Shown: positions 23,111 to 34,959, counted from the stretch's first letter. The stretch: 64,000 bases of DNA from Kappaphycus alvarezii (GCA_002205965.3 NADL03000605.1:434001-498000), one strand, 5' to 3'. Made by a program: numbers and translations. Notes: generated from the sequence alone by a model not told the origin.

Positions 23111-24360
23111 CTGCTTGGGAAAATCTAGATCACATATTTCCTTGACTATGATGTCAGTTCTTCTCTTCCCAGCTGTCTACGATCCCCATATTGCGGATAT
23201 CGACCCCCAATGGGCGGTGAGCTTGGTTGCCGCGCGAGTAGTAAATCCCGCATCAACACCATATCTTTTCCCTGGGACCGGGTTTTACCCTTTTATTATC
23301 CGCAAATTGCATACTATTTGCTTAACCACTGCGCTGATGCTTATGCGTAATCTATTTTCTTCGCTTCAGTCCTCTGCATCTCATCATCTCCAGAAATGAA
23401 GCGTTCAAAATAGGAATGTAAGGCTTGCTTGAAGATTTGATAGTCTCATGCCACCGAAATGCTGCCATCTTCCCCAACTGTCACACTTTCTAAGAGATCT
23501 CGTTTTGACATCTACTGCACTACTAGAATATGCTTGGAACCTATGCACCTTTCTTTCTCGCCTCTACATGATCCAGGGCCTCGTCCTTGATATAAATTTC
23601 CCTTTTTTTTCGAGTCTCCAAATTTTTCTCCAGACCGCCTCAAAAGCCCAATGATTTCACCTCACCTCCATGCATTTGCCCCTTTGACTTTGGAAGATGA
23701 TTCCACGGCACAATTTTCACGAAACTATCACCAATTGGATACGACAATTCTCATGGATAGGGTCCAAAGCCATCTTCTCCTTCCTGATACATCCTCTACA
23801 GAACTACAACCGCCACACAAACGTTTCGACTACATCTCCACCCGGACACACGTCCGAGCGCCATACGTTCCATTTCCATCGTAGCTCAAAGTTTCCTCGG
23901 AAACCATGTCGCTTCGGAAGTATGTCGTCCTTTCTTTTCATTCCGTCTCGGCGCAGTGCTTTTCCCAGAATAAAATACTCAAACATTTCCCTTTTTCTAG
24001 GACTCAGGCGTAGCTCATTCTGTATTACTTTCGCACGCTGCCCAGCACCAATCATCGGTATCTGCAAACACCATGCTCTGTTTGGCCTTTCAAAGATGGC
24101 TCCATTTGTCGCCACAATATGCGCCGTGACTGGCTAGTCTTATAGAGATCGCAAGGCTCCCAATCGTTTTACTACCAGTCTGCGAACGGGAATTCTCGTA
24201 GGGTTCTCATCTTTTCGCCTGAAGCCGTCTCCATTTTGCCCTCCTCGTTGGTTGCCACCGCTTCGCCCCGAACTCGCAAGGATACGATATTACAACGATA
24301 AGATCACAATCTGCACCTTGCCGTCGCTATATGTTCTCTGAGGCTTCCCTTCTCCTCTTC
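23111..24360. other. Unassigned region between G5 and copia C1
   Basis: Several open frames of 70-146 codons (largest 23,697-24,137 plus) but no recognised motif on either strand. The composition is C-rich on the plus strand. It may hold the 5' part of copia C1 (gag), but I could not show it. Confidence 0.35.
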
Positions 24361-24397
24361 CGACCTTTTTGTGGAAAAATTGGATATCTTCACATCA

Positions 24398-27080
24398 TGG
24401 ACTCAGTTACCAGATATTCAACTGGTTCATAGTGCCCTCCGTAAGTATGGAAAATTGCATTAATTTTATTGAGGCTCTATTGAGGCTCTATGGTTAACGC
24501 CATTTTGGGACCCTAACAATTTAATGGGAGATCAGGCGTTTGACAATGATATTTTCAGAAGCTTTCTTGAGGAGAGAGGAATTTCATTTTGTCCTATTGG
24601 TTCCCGCAGCCACAAAAAAAATTCTGTTGAGTCGAAACATAAAATATTGAGAGACATTTATATCCGTTTAAAAATATCCGATTCTTCTGCAAGTAATAGG
24701 GTTCTTATTGCTCGAATGTTTCAAATATCGAATGATTAATGTGGAAATGATGTTGTTTCTTCATACGAGCTTGCCACTGGTCACACTCGGCCCATCGATA
24801 GTTCTGGTCCTTGAAGTCTACCAAATGATTTAAGAGAAGCTCATAATGAGCTAATAGCCAAGAGGAAATTAAATCTTATTCTAAAATCAAAGTCTGTGAC
24901 CGATATTCCAATTAATGTTGGCGACATTGCGGAACTTTTATTCATCTACCAAATCAGAAAAAAGGATCTTGGTCATCGCCCAAACCAGTATTGAAATTCG
25001 ACAAAAAATCTCTTATATTTACAGTACCTAGATCCAATGGAAAATTTATATATGCGGCAATTGAAGATGTCAGACATTCCATTTCATCTGATGAACTAGC
25101 TTACCAAATTCAAAAGGCAAATGAGTTATTGAATCAATCTATTGAATACTCTGTGGAAGATATTTCTGATGAAACGAATATTAACGAAGTGAAGAATGTG
25201 GGCGAAAACAATTTTGACGATCACTCTGATGATGTTAGTTTTAACCAAAATATGAATGCTGAAGTCGAAAAATATAACGAATCAGAAAGGGATGGAAACT
25301 TATCAGAATCTGAAAACATATTATCTCTTTAACATGTTCCGGTTGAGTCCGAACTTAATTCCCTACACCCTGAAAATTTAATTCATATCCCTGTTGATGA
25401 AAATGGTGGAATTGATGCGCATGAAATTGAGTTGTTACCTGGAACGGAATTGAAATCATCTAAACGAAAGGATCTGAGTTTTTATCACAAAAGGATTGGA
25501 TCTAAAGAATTTTTACTTCATCAAGCATCTGGAATTCAATCTCATATTATTTCAAATGCATACAATACGGAAGAAAATAATTTTCTCAGTACCTGTTCAG
25601 AAATTCATGTTTCAAAAATTCCTCCCGACTCGAATGTAATATCTAGTCACGTTTTATACAAAATAAAAATTTTGGGTGATGGAAAATATTATTGCGAAGC
25701 TCGAATTTCTCCGCATGGAAATGAGGACAAGGAAAAAAATAATTTGAAAACTGATTCGGAATCTTGTTCTCCGATGGCAATCAGAATTTTCTTATCAATT
25801 GCTACAACTTTAAATGGAATTTATCAAAGGTTGATGTCAAGTCTGCATTTTTGCAGTCTCGATCAGCATTACAAGGTGTTTATGTGAGACCTCCTCAGGA
25901 ATGCTCGGAAAAATCCTTTTATTGGTTGTTAATGTCTGCTTTATATGGTTTAGTCAACGCGAATGCAAAATGGCAAATACAATTGGATAATACATTCTTT
26001 GAACTCGGATTGAAATCAGTCGTTTATATAACCCAATATTTTTTCATGAGTTCAAAAGGATCATCAATTCTGCTTGTCGTTAAATTAGTCGATGATATAC
26101 TTATTACTGGGCCAAAAAAATTAACAAGCATTTATCCAAGATCTTGGGAAAGTATATAAGCTTGGTACAATCGTACATAGTCCTGGATCTCTTAATTTCG
26201 ATGGAGTTAAAATTATGCAGTTTGATGACTATAAAATTAATGTCTCAGCTGATGAAAAAATAAATGGACTGGAACCTCATTGAATATCAAAAAATCGTCG
26301 AAAGCAACCTGATGAAGAAATGAACTCTTTTAAAAACCTCTCTTTTAATTCTTTAAATGGCTTCAATGTCTATTTGGGTATGCTTGCATCTCCAGTGTCT
26401 GCTTTCACAGCAAGTTATCTACAACAGAAAAGGTCAAATCCATTGGTTCGTGATTTATATATTCAATCTCCTATGCTTTAGAATTTAAAATCTTTTGGTT
26501 CTACAAGCACGTATCGGCGCCCGAAAGTTTCTGTAAATATAAATTTATCAGTTTTTTGTTTTTTCTGATGCAGGAAAACCAGCCCGATCGACAAATGCGC
26601 AACTTGGATGCATTGGTGGGTTGCTAATTGGATCTCTCTAAATTCAATATTTCATACAATTTATCGGCATTCATATCTATCACGGCGTCCTGTTAAATCT
26701 ATTGCATCTGGTGAAATATTGGCTGCTGGTGAAGCTATCGAGGAAGGAAAAATTACTGCAGCAGCATACAGTACAATTCTCAATATCAATATTCCTCTTC
26801 ATGTTTCTGTTGCTTCAAAAGATCTATTCAGCTCTTCATCTTCTTGTCTTGTGCCTGAAGACAAATCTATTAGAGCGGATGTTCAATTAATTCGATATAA
26901 CTTTGAAACGAACAAAATCAAGAAAATGCTCTAGATACCTGATTCAATTAATCCCTCCGACCCGCTCACAAAAAAGGACAGTCCCGTATCTCACATGCTC
27001 AAGCTCCTCTTATTTGATGGATCTATACCTATGGACATGAGTATTATTTTATGTCGGAATTCATCTAAGTCAACAGGATA
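24398..27080 (+). pseudogene. pol: Ty1/copia element C1, integrase-RT-RNase H remnants
   Basis: Integrase core: MDSVTRYSTG, then GDQAFDNDIF and SVESKHKILRD, which place the catalytic residues of a retroviral-type integrase. An acidic linker follows (25,100-25,330). RT: VISSHVLYKIK, ARISPHGN, DVKSAFLQSRSALQGVYVRPP and VDDILITGPKK; the frame changes at about 25,770. RNase H: a SDAG-type motif near 26,560 split by a frameshift, then SGEILAAGEAIEEGK. Order IN-RT-RNase H is diagnostic of copia rather than gypsy. No LTRs were identified. An 11-base unit (TTGAGGCTCTA) is doubled at 24,468-24,490. Confidence 0.8.
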
Positions 27081-28260
27081 AATTTACTCCAATATTTCTG
27101 AGGGGAAGTGGTGTGAGAAGTGACCAAATACTTTACTCTCTATCCTAGTGTCCTACATTGATGCTGAATTGTTGAGCAATATTTTTATGGATGCCACAAT
27201 TTATATTTATTGTGAATCATCAAAGAATAATTTCATCTATTTTACACTGGCCCTATTTCATGCTGAATTCAGTGTGTACTAATTTTTATGTCCTACAGTT
27301 GGGTTTTTATATTATAAAGGATATAATTATTGCAATGATTCTGCCAACAAATTATTATCTGGATGATTGCTTACCTGGAAAATACAACAATAATTATTGC
27401 TAAGCCTGAATCATGTCTATCAAAATTACTGTACCCTGGTGTAGAGTATAAGTAGTACTAGATTGTTAGATATATTTTTTACATCCTCGGGCCATCGAAA
27501 TATTCCTCTTGATTAGATATCATTAAATTTGGTTTTCTATTCATTCTTCATTCTAAGTCCAATTGTTGCATTTATTTATTTATGAAAGTTGGAACTATTT
27601 ATCTTTTGGATCTACCTATCCCAATTAGTTTGCAATTGTGCGATCCGCAAGACGTGCGAGGACAATAGTGTCCGGCGGCCGCGCCTGGAGCGGCGCAGGC
27701 GCAGAATGAAGAATGAAGGTTGGAGAAGGGCAGTCTAGGAGAGAAGAGAAAAGGGTTCATGGAAGGGTCCGGAAAAAATCTGTCTGCAATTAAGGTAAAC
27801 AGTACTTGGAATGCAATAACTACAATATACTTTACCATCGGAGTGTGATAATTGCATTCGGTAAGTATATTAATACTAAGAACTTTACAATTACTGCAAA
27901 ACAGGTGACAAGCTGTCTCTCTCCCTTCTCTCCAAGACGACACAACGAGTAACGCGTTCCCTGAACGTTGGGCTGATCAGGGTGTGGATCCAAAAATTTG
28001 TCAAGCATAGCCGGTATGTCTTCAAGCATGTTCTGCAGAGGCTCCAAGATCGGGTCTCTATTGCCAAACCTGCGCCATTTGGCTTGGACTGTGCCAAATA
28101 TTGTTTTGTATTGCGGTTGTAGCAAATATCGAGTACTTGGTAACTTTATTGTAGTGTGGGCAGTTGTGAGCAATTGCTGACATCAAATTGTCCGGCACAG
28201 TCAGGCTTGCAGTACATGAGAGAATCTGAGGCGATTGCAGTGCACCAATGAGATCGCTAC
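27081..28260. other. Unassigned region
   Basis: AT-rich to 27,600, then mixed. Minus-strand frames of 114 and 113 codons overlap at 27,599-28,173; the second has a plausible composition (Pro/Leu/Asp-rich) but no family I recognise. It could be an exon of a host gene or repeat-derived. Confidence 0.35.
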
Positions 28261-28463
28261 ATTTATGAGGTCACGAACCCCAAAGCCGTCATGTCCAATG
28301 CGGCCTGCTTGATGGCTGGCCTGAAGGTAGCATTTTAGGAAGCGTAGTTCCTTCCCATTACGCTGTAGGTATAGCCTTTTTGAGTCGATTGCGGTTGTCT
28401 GGAAAACCATGGGATGGGTCGGAAATATCTTCCAACAGTAAAACACCCAAACGTTTTCTCCCC
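28260..28463 (-). repeat. Dispersed repeat containing motif copy 4
   Basis: Similar to 29,800-29,945 in the same orientation: shared blocks include CATGTCCAATGCGGC/TAATGTCCAACGCAT and a TAGG-flanked stretch. Its right end is the motif CTTCCAACAGTAAAACACCC then AAACGTTTTCTCCCC. A minus-strand frame of 159 codons (28,201-28,680) crosses it without recognisable motif. Confidence 0.5.
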
Positions 28464-28677
28464 GAACCTCAAAGATACATTCCAAATGGGCTCTCGTCAG
28501 ATGATATAAGTGGGACCGTTGCAATTGCAACTTGGGTCCATCCTTCGGATTTCGTTTAGCCAATGCTGACGAATTTGGACTGCGAAACCAACGGCACACA
28601 ACGGCAATTAAGTGAAAGACTAGTGCGGGAAAGAGGGAGCAGATTCTACTCTGCAAGGTAAGGCAAGCAAGCGGGCG

Positions 28678-28774
28678 CACTCACCCTTCTGCGGAGTTCC
28701 CGTGGTGAGTGGCCATTCAATCGAATGGCCATTATAGCTGCCCTCCGTCATACCAGTTGACGGCTGGTATGACG
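28678..28774. repeat. Three consecutive hairpins
   Basis: Stem 1: CACTCACC (28,678-28,685) with GGTGAGTG (28,704-28,711). Stem 2: GGCCATTC (28,711-28,718) with GAATGGCC (28,723-28,730), 4-nt loop. Stem 3: CGTCATACCAG (28,746-28,756) with CTGGTATGACG (28,764-28,774), 7-nt loop. All three stems are perfect. Confidence 0.8.
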
Positions 28775-29049
28775 AAAAAGAATATCTTCGTGCTAATAAC
28801 TCTAGAAATATCTAGATTAGCAGCGTACATCGACAACACGAAGTATTTTGATGTAATATCTGACTCGAAATAGATAGCGTATCTCTGAACAAGTGCGCTG
28901 CTCGAATGTACTATATTCGGCTTAAAATTGCATCTGCACCCATAAGCAGACCACACATGCGGTCATTGTATGTAAACCTAAAGCGACATGACCGCGAGTA
29001 CGCAACAGCGGGGTCGTGATTGCAATTTGATGTTGTTAGTGGAAATATG

Positions 29050-29625
29050 AAGACGGAATGACTCGTCCACATCACCTCCTCCGCAACGTCTCGCCCGCCT
29101 CTGTAAGGAAGTTAGGATCTTCGCCCTCGTCAAGCATCCGATCCTTTATCAGGTTCCTAATTCGTCTGGGCATTCGAAGCCCCCGCGCTACAAATGTACA
29201 TTTGCATTCCCGCTGCCTACGAGCTTCGCAGTACTGATATCGCCGCCGACGTTACTGTTGCCCATCCTTCCGATCTCCGCCACATCTCGCGTACAGTTAT
29301 CGTAGGCGCTGCTGCGACGCTTGGAGAGCGTGAGAAACATTGTCATTACGGCACTTGCTGCGACCAAAACGATATCGTCCTCTCCCTGTCGGGATTGATA
29401 TCTATGGCGCCTTGGGCGACGGTATCCAGGGTTTGTTCCGCCGCCTTGCTTCCTTTACTGCTTCCCGCCGCGGTTCCTCCCCTCAACAGGAGCTTCGCTG
29501 TTTCCTTACCCGTTTTGCGTTTAGTCTCCAAGTTATGCAGGCGCAACAGGTTTCCACCCGCCGCCTTCATTCGTAGTTAATTTCTGAATACCCTCCGAAC
29601 GCTTCTGTGCCATACTATACAGCAC
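29050..29625 (+). pseudogene. LINE 3' fragment, copy 3
   Basis: A 5'-truncated copy of the LINE C-terminal region. It has the start of the Cys/His-adjacent segment (GAAGACGGAATGACTCGT), DIAADVTVAHP, GEREKHCHYGT and IDIYGALG, then the common 3' tail (TAGTTAATTTCTGAATACCC). A frameshift near 29,340-29,390 separates the two halves. Confidence 0.8.
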
Positions 29626-29799
29626 AAAAAGATCTACCACCTTGTGAGTGGTAGGCTCGTGTATATCCCTATATCCACTCTCGAAGGTTGGCAACCAGAC
29701 GCCTATTGGGTGCTAACCGATGTCGCGCGGAACGTGGTCGCTAGGGCGATGGAGAGCTATGGCAAGGTCCGAGCGGTGCTTTCCTAATGGTACGCTACT

Positions 29800-29945
29800 G
29801 CGGCCGTAATGTCCAACGCATCATGCCTGCTGGCCAGCCTCTAGCCGGCCTTTTAGGGAAAATTAATTGGTTGGTCACCCACTAGGATATTCCAGGCCGC
29901 ATCGTACCATATCTTTCAAACATTTAAGAACCCCACACTACCTCC
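29800..29945 (-). repeat. Dispersed repeat containing motif copy 5
   Basis: Partner of 28,260-28,463. It ends in ATATCTTTCAAACATTTAAG then AACCCCACACTACC. It lies directly after the last exon of the FAD gene and may have cut it off. Confidence 0.5.
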
Positions 29946-29997
29946 CTTCAATTCCTTAACGCTGATGTGGTCTTGCCCATTGTGCAAATTCTTGGTT

Positions 29998-32150
29998 TCA
30001 GCAGTTACTGTAGGTATCAACATGATGAGATTTGTGGTCAACAATAGAAACATGAGTGTTGAGGCGAATTCTACCTCTGAGATCCTTTTCAACGATGGCT
30101 CTCCAAACATCACCCCATCCCTGTCCAATTTTCAAGTGAGCAAATACCGAGGCGACACTCATCGCGGCGTATATCACATAATCTGTCAGAGTCCTTGTTC
30201 CGAACATCGACGATCTCAAAGTTGTTAGGCAAAAAGTCTAAATTCGCAAAGAATTCCAAAACTTACGTGTTTCAAAGCCCAGACGGTTGCCTTCCCTTGG
30301 GTGTGGACTTGAGCTTTCTTCCCCATAACTTTTTCAAACACATCACCCACGAAGAAATACGGAGTAACCCAAAGCAAACTGCACCGCAAAAATGAATATT
30401 TCTTCGTTAGAAACCAGCTGCTTGGGAAGCATCAATGAGTACATGTAAACCGACTTACCCGTAGTAGGCTGGTGTTGCGTTCTGTGTAACCAAATTCAAA
30501 TGTAAGCAAGCTCAAGAAAGTTACGATGGTCAATTTTTCGAAACGACAGCCTCCGCCGAAAACAAGCTGCCAAGAGGAGAAAGGCATAATACTTACCAAA
30601 TTACCATAACCCTGGATGGTGAAGGAGTGATCAAGAATGGGCTCCAATGCTGATAAGCCCGTAAGGCTAATAAAATCAGCAAAAGAAACTGAGAGGACAT
30701 CAAGAGCTCCGACTGCCGATCCAGCTTCCCTTGTCGGAAAGACTTCTAAAGCGTGCTTTATAACCGAAAATATCTTTTCGACATGACCTATTGAGTAAAC
30801 AGGGAGACCGCCATCATCTCGGCACCTTGACTCCACTTCATCAACTGAATCGCTCTGAGGTTTTGACAGGCACCTTATTCTTTCAGCTCGAAGCGCACAG
30901 AGGACGTAATCAGTATTTTTCGCGAAGTTATGAGCAGAAGGGGGTTCTTTAGGCATGGGATCACGAGGACCCATACCCATGATTGCTAAATGAATGGAAA
31001 TGTATCGTAATGTCGCTTTCATAATGCTTGGCATCACTGCATCCGCTGAAATGGATGTTTTCAGGCGACACCACAAGTTGTAATCAAGAACAGCCCCCAA
31101 TTGACACTTCGGTTTGATTTTGCTGTCATGTATGCTCATGAATTCGAATTTCACGTCGTCAATAGGTAAGGTTTCTCCAATACTGTACCCTTCCAACACT
31201 TCAAGCAGCGGAAAGTAAGCAGCGGAAAGGTAGCACGTCCCTAATTCAGCGGGTATCATCAATTTCCGGTCACTTTTGCCAACAGGAATGTGTATGGTCT
31301 TTGATTTTCCTCCGTAACGATCTGAGGATTCAAAGATCACGAAATTGTGGTATCCTTTCTTCACAAGTTGTTGGGAGGCAAAAAGGATCCCGGAAGGCCC
31401 AGCTCCTAACACTGCGATCCTTGCATTCCGGTCTTGGGGAAACTTATCGACAATGTGGGGTTGTTTCATGAGCATGGCTTGATAGAGATAGCAGTGGAGA
31501 ACAGATTCAAAACAAGTAAACGAAGATATATAAAGGGTTCCATTTTTGGCCTGGCTTTCAATAATCTTCCACGGCATTCCCTCCATCAAATGTTCGGTAC
31601 CAAAATGGGGAAAATAGTCAACAGTCAGCTTGCATGCAGGTTCCGATTCATGCATGAACGACTTATCCCAATTAACCCATGAATACTCTTCCAAACCGCA
31701 ATAAACTTTCTTCATCTGTTGATCAAAGACTTTCCCTGTTTCATCTTTGTTGATCCCATGAAAAGGCCTATCCTCAATATGGTATCTGGTGATCCATGAA
31801 GAGTCAGCTGGTAGATCTTCAGAGTTCTTGCAGCGTGTCATAAGCTCGTCGCGATAGGCATACATGCCTCCATCTCGTTCTGACAGAATATCGGTGCTGA
31901 TTCGAACCTTGGACCTCCTGTGGTTTTGATTGCCCATACCATCACCAGTAAACTTAACAATGACAAGTGCTGTGTGAAACGTTGACGAAACCAAAGCTTG
32001 ATTGATAAAATTTTCCAGATCTGTCCTTTCCTCAATTTCGACCATCCTTGGGTCGCAGGCGATCACGACGAAGTCAAAAGTTTCAGTCCTTTCGTTTCCA
32101 CCTTGACAAGAGGATGAAATCGTAACTTTCTCCAGAACGGAGACCACCAT
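29998..32150 (-). CDS. Fused FAD/NAD(P)-binding oxidoreductase-like protein (tandem half-copies)
   Basis: Exons: 32,150-30,597, 30,481-30,459, 30,378-30,267 and 30,120-29,998. The three introns (115, 80 and 146 nt) have GTAAGT donors and CAG acceptors; the joined length is in frame (603 residues). Residues 1-227 look like the C-terminal half of a flavin amine-oxidase-like enzyme: FDFVVIACDP near 26-35, then FHTALVIVKF and an aromatic tail. Residues 228 onward look like the N-terminal half of a second copy: MKQPHIVDKFP, the Rossmann motif IAVLGAGPSG (245-254), FESSDRYGGKS (acidic residue at 274), then AYYGLLWVTPYF and IRLNTHVSI near the end. So two half-copies are fused in the wrong order. A stop lies just upstream of the start ATG. 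Substrate unknown; predicted soluble. The last intron choice is the least certain. Confidence 0.7.
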
Positions 32151-33133
32151 GGTCGCTCAGTTCGGATAAGCTCCGGAATGGTTGACTACTTCTTGATTTT
32201 GGCAGGGATCCAGTTGTTGAGAACACTTCTTTTTGAACTTGGCTGGAGGAGTGACACTGAAGATTTCAAGTTGCAATGGATGTCGGACAAGGACGTTTTT
32301 GTTGGTTTCGAGGCGAGGAGATGCGGGATGTCTTCCTGAACAGAACAAGAAGGTTCAAATCCAGTGGTGATTTTCAATCAGTACCAGTAATGAATACAGT
32401 AGTCACCAAGTGTTATTTAAACCTTTTTGTACGACACCCGCTTTTGGCCTAAAACTGTTGTAGATGGTAAACGTTCTAATAGATAGGTTGAAACGTATAG
32501 GAGTAGAGCTAGTAAACTTGCAAACGCACATATTCAAACGTTTCGTGCGGGAAGTAAGGAATACCGTACGTTCCCAGAGAATTGACCATAATTTGAATGT
32601 TACCTGTGGATACCCGTCCAATGAAGAGGGTTTTACAATACAAAACGGCTGCACAAATACGGAGATAAGTCCACTTCGCATTATTTTGAAATAATTTATT
32701 CACAACCTACCCCGGAACTCTAGTCTCTAGATGTGCAAAAGTACTACCAAAAACCATTTCCCGGAGCAATTCATCTTGGAAAGGACTGTTAGGAGATAAT
32801 CCAAAAAATTATCCAATCACATCTTTCCCGTGTCGGGAAATGACCGTTTGACATTTCTAATCAGTAAGACGTTCAACATTTCAAGTACATGCACACTACA
32901 TACTATACAAGTTCATTGGGTATCAACCATGTTATCTGTTACAGTAAATGGGCCCCTGAGTTCCCCTCTTCAAAATATCCTTCCATTCTGGCGGTTGTCG
33001 TTCTTGCCATATGGAAGAGAAACAAAATTTAGGTTTGAAATACTAGTAAATTTTTCTTTAGGGTTAAACAAAGCGAAACCTATTTTTCAATCATTAGAAG
33101 ACCCAAAGCTTTCCCTTGCACCACTCGTGAGAT

Positions 33134-33184
33134 TGGCGGAAATTTTGGGTGTTTTTACTGTTGGAAGGAATAATATTATTCGAT
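33134..33184 (+). repeat. Dispersed motif, copy 6
   Basis: GGAAATTTTGGGTGTTTTTA then CTGTTGGAAGGAATAATATT and ATTCGATCT; closest to copy 2. Confidence 0.55.
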
Positions 33185-33260
33185 CTAATCCTCAAATCAA
33201 AGGTAGGAAAATTTAATTCAGCCCTAATTTTTTTGTCATCATCATCTTGTGATGGTGATT

Positions 33261-33350
33261 AGCCCCTATCTTCCCTCGAAGCCGCCCCTATCACACACAC
33301 TCACGAAGACATCTATGGGCAGGCGTGAGCTGGGCGCGCGGGCGAGGTTA
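33261..33350 (+). repeat. 90-bp direct repeat, left unit
   Basis: Begins AGCCCCTATCTTCCCT and ends GGGCGCGCGGGCGAGGTTA. The matching unit lies 139 bp downstream at 33,489-33,577. Confidence 0.75.
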
Positions 33351-33488
33351 GTAAGAGCTCGGGTTTTGCGACTAATTTGGACCTATTGCATGTGGACTTT
33401 GCTCCGTGGGCTCCCAACAGGGACAGTCCCCCGGTCAATCAGTCGTCTCTACCAAACACCTCACGCCCGTCACTATCTGGTGATGGGC

Positions 33489-33577
33489 AGCCCCTATCTT
33501 CCCTGGAAGCCGCCCCTATCACAAATACCCCGAAGGCGTCAACGGGCAGACGTCAACTGGGCGCGCGGGTGAGGTTA
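33489..33577 (+). repeat. 90-bp direct repeat, right unit
   Basis: Begins AGCCCCTATCTTCCCT and ends GGGCGCGCGGGTGAGGTTA, with scattered differences from the left unit in the middle. Confidence 0.75.
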
Positions 33578-33845
33578 TTGCGAGGACGGCGATGGCCACC
33601 AGCCTGGCTCTTGCGGGTCCGTACGGAACTATGCACCTCTGGGCCCTTTGAAATGGATGGATTGGTCTGACCTCAACTCTGAAGACGGCGACGGCGTCGA
33701 TGACGCAGTTGACCAAGCAGAGAAGCTGGACCTTGCCGAGGCGGTGGTTCAGTAAGTAGCGACGATGAGTGGCGGTCTGCCGCACATGTTAACTCGTATT
33801 TACGACGTAGTCAGTATCTCGATAACTCTGGAACTTAGCCGTACT

Positions 33846-33890
33846 TATCTTTCAAATGTAAACCACCCAAACATTTCCCCTATTTTTCTG
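33846..33890 (-). repeat. Dispersed motif, copy 7
   Basis: On the plus strand: TTATCTTTCAAATGTAAACC, ACCCAAACATTTCCCCTAT. Confidence 0.5.
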
Positions 33891-34232
33891 TTGAGGAACC
33901 GTTTCCGTCGTTTAGTATTTAAAAGGTACTGCACGGGTCGGCTGTCCTTCAACATACTGTACTGTACACATGTTCAAGATAATGGAGGGGTTTGAATATA
34001 TCCTCTTTGCAACAAAGTTTGGCCCTGGAAGAAACGCTAGTTTCCTTTTAAGTCCTTCTCCCATTACTAATTCAGCATACCTTTTCGAACGGCCCAGACC
34101 CGTTTCTTTTTTCTCATTTCCTTCTCTCTAAACTCCGCTTAGATTCCCCTCGCTAGAAGGGTCAAACGAAGAAGTAAACTGCCCCATCATTCCCATCTTT
34201 TTGAATCGATCATCGTTGTCTAAAGAAGTTTA

Positions 34233-34290
34233 GGGTGGATCGAATAAATCGCCTAAGAATAAAACACCCAGACCTTCTCCCCGTTTTTAA
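34233..34290 (-). repeat. Dispersed motif, copy 8
   Basis: On the plus strand: GATCGAATAAATCGCC, then AAGAATAAAACACCC, AGACCTTCTCCCCG. Confidence 0.5.
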
Positions 34291-34624
34291 CTGTCGACTC
34301 CCATAGCTCGACATACGGGCGGGGAAATTTCTAGACCAGTCCGAAATTTTCACGTTTCAGATAATACAGACCGAACCGGCACTAGCTTTTAACTTTTTTT
34401 TTCCTTATGAGGAATCAGCAACAAAGTTGCCCTTACTCTTAATGTATTAATATTCATAGTCAAGTTCTTTCATATTTGCATAAAATCGACTCATCTGGCT
34501 TGTATAAGAGATAAAGTTGTCTAAGTATCCAAATATTTTAACAGGTGATGATCATTTTTAATCGTAAGTTTTGAACCATGGAGGCATGGTGGCTGATATA
34601 TTGTAACTTCTGGATATTATTTGG

Positions 34625-34733
34625 CATGCTGCGCGGGATGAGCTAGCATGCTGCGCTGGATGAGCTAGCATGCTGCGCTGGATGAGCTAGCATGCTGCGC
34701 TTGATGAGCTGGTATGCTGCGCTAGCTGCGCTG
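34625..34733. repeat. 22-bp tandem repeat, five units
   Basis: Unit CATGCTGCGCTGGATGAGCT plus AG. Units start at 34,625, 34,647, 34,669 and 34,691, with a diverged fifth at 34,713. Only single-base changes separate the first four. Confidence 0.9.
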
Positions 34734-34959
34734 TCACTGTAGTTACAATTTTATTTTCAATTATTTTCAGAGGGATGCTTTGCACCGTACTGCAGCGGTG
34801 CAGATACGTATGGCACACAGGTACTGTATATGTGCTACAAATTGTGAGGGTTCAAAACCCTACATAAGGGGCTGTTTGCATGAAATAGTAGGAGTACTTG
34901 TGAGCCAGCATACCCGAGCGGGGTGCTCAGCAATTTAAGTCGCACAAAAAAGCATAAAG

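Larger units (their letters stand above)
32151..34959. other. Unassigned repeat-rich region
   Basis: No gene recognised. It holds three copies of the dispersed motif, a 90-bp direct repeat pair, a 22-bp tandem array and short GC-rich frames (33,249-33,785) without family motifs. A sequence resembling a tRNA T-arm at 34,846-34,862 has no matching acceptor stem. Confidence 0.4.

Noticed and set aside
23082-24137. Plus-strand frames after the G5 3' LTR as genes
   Set aside because: Composition-driven, overlapping, without motif or consistent frame between them.
32169-32327. 52-codon plus-strand frame upstream of the FAD gene
   Set aside because: Short, no recognisable motif, no partner exon; could not be tied to the lost first half of the FAD enzyme.
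34625-34733. Repeat array as a CRISPR
   Set aside because: The 22-bp units are directly adjacent with no spacers, and the DNA is eukaryotic.
34838-34880. Possible tRNA T-arm (GGGTTCAAAACCC)
   Set aside because: The loop looks right, but no acceptor stem, D-arm or anticodon arm can be paired at the proper distances upstream.
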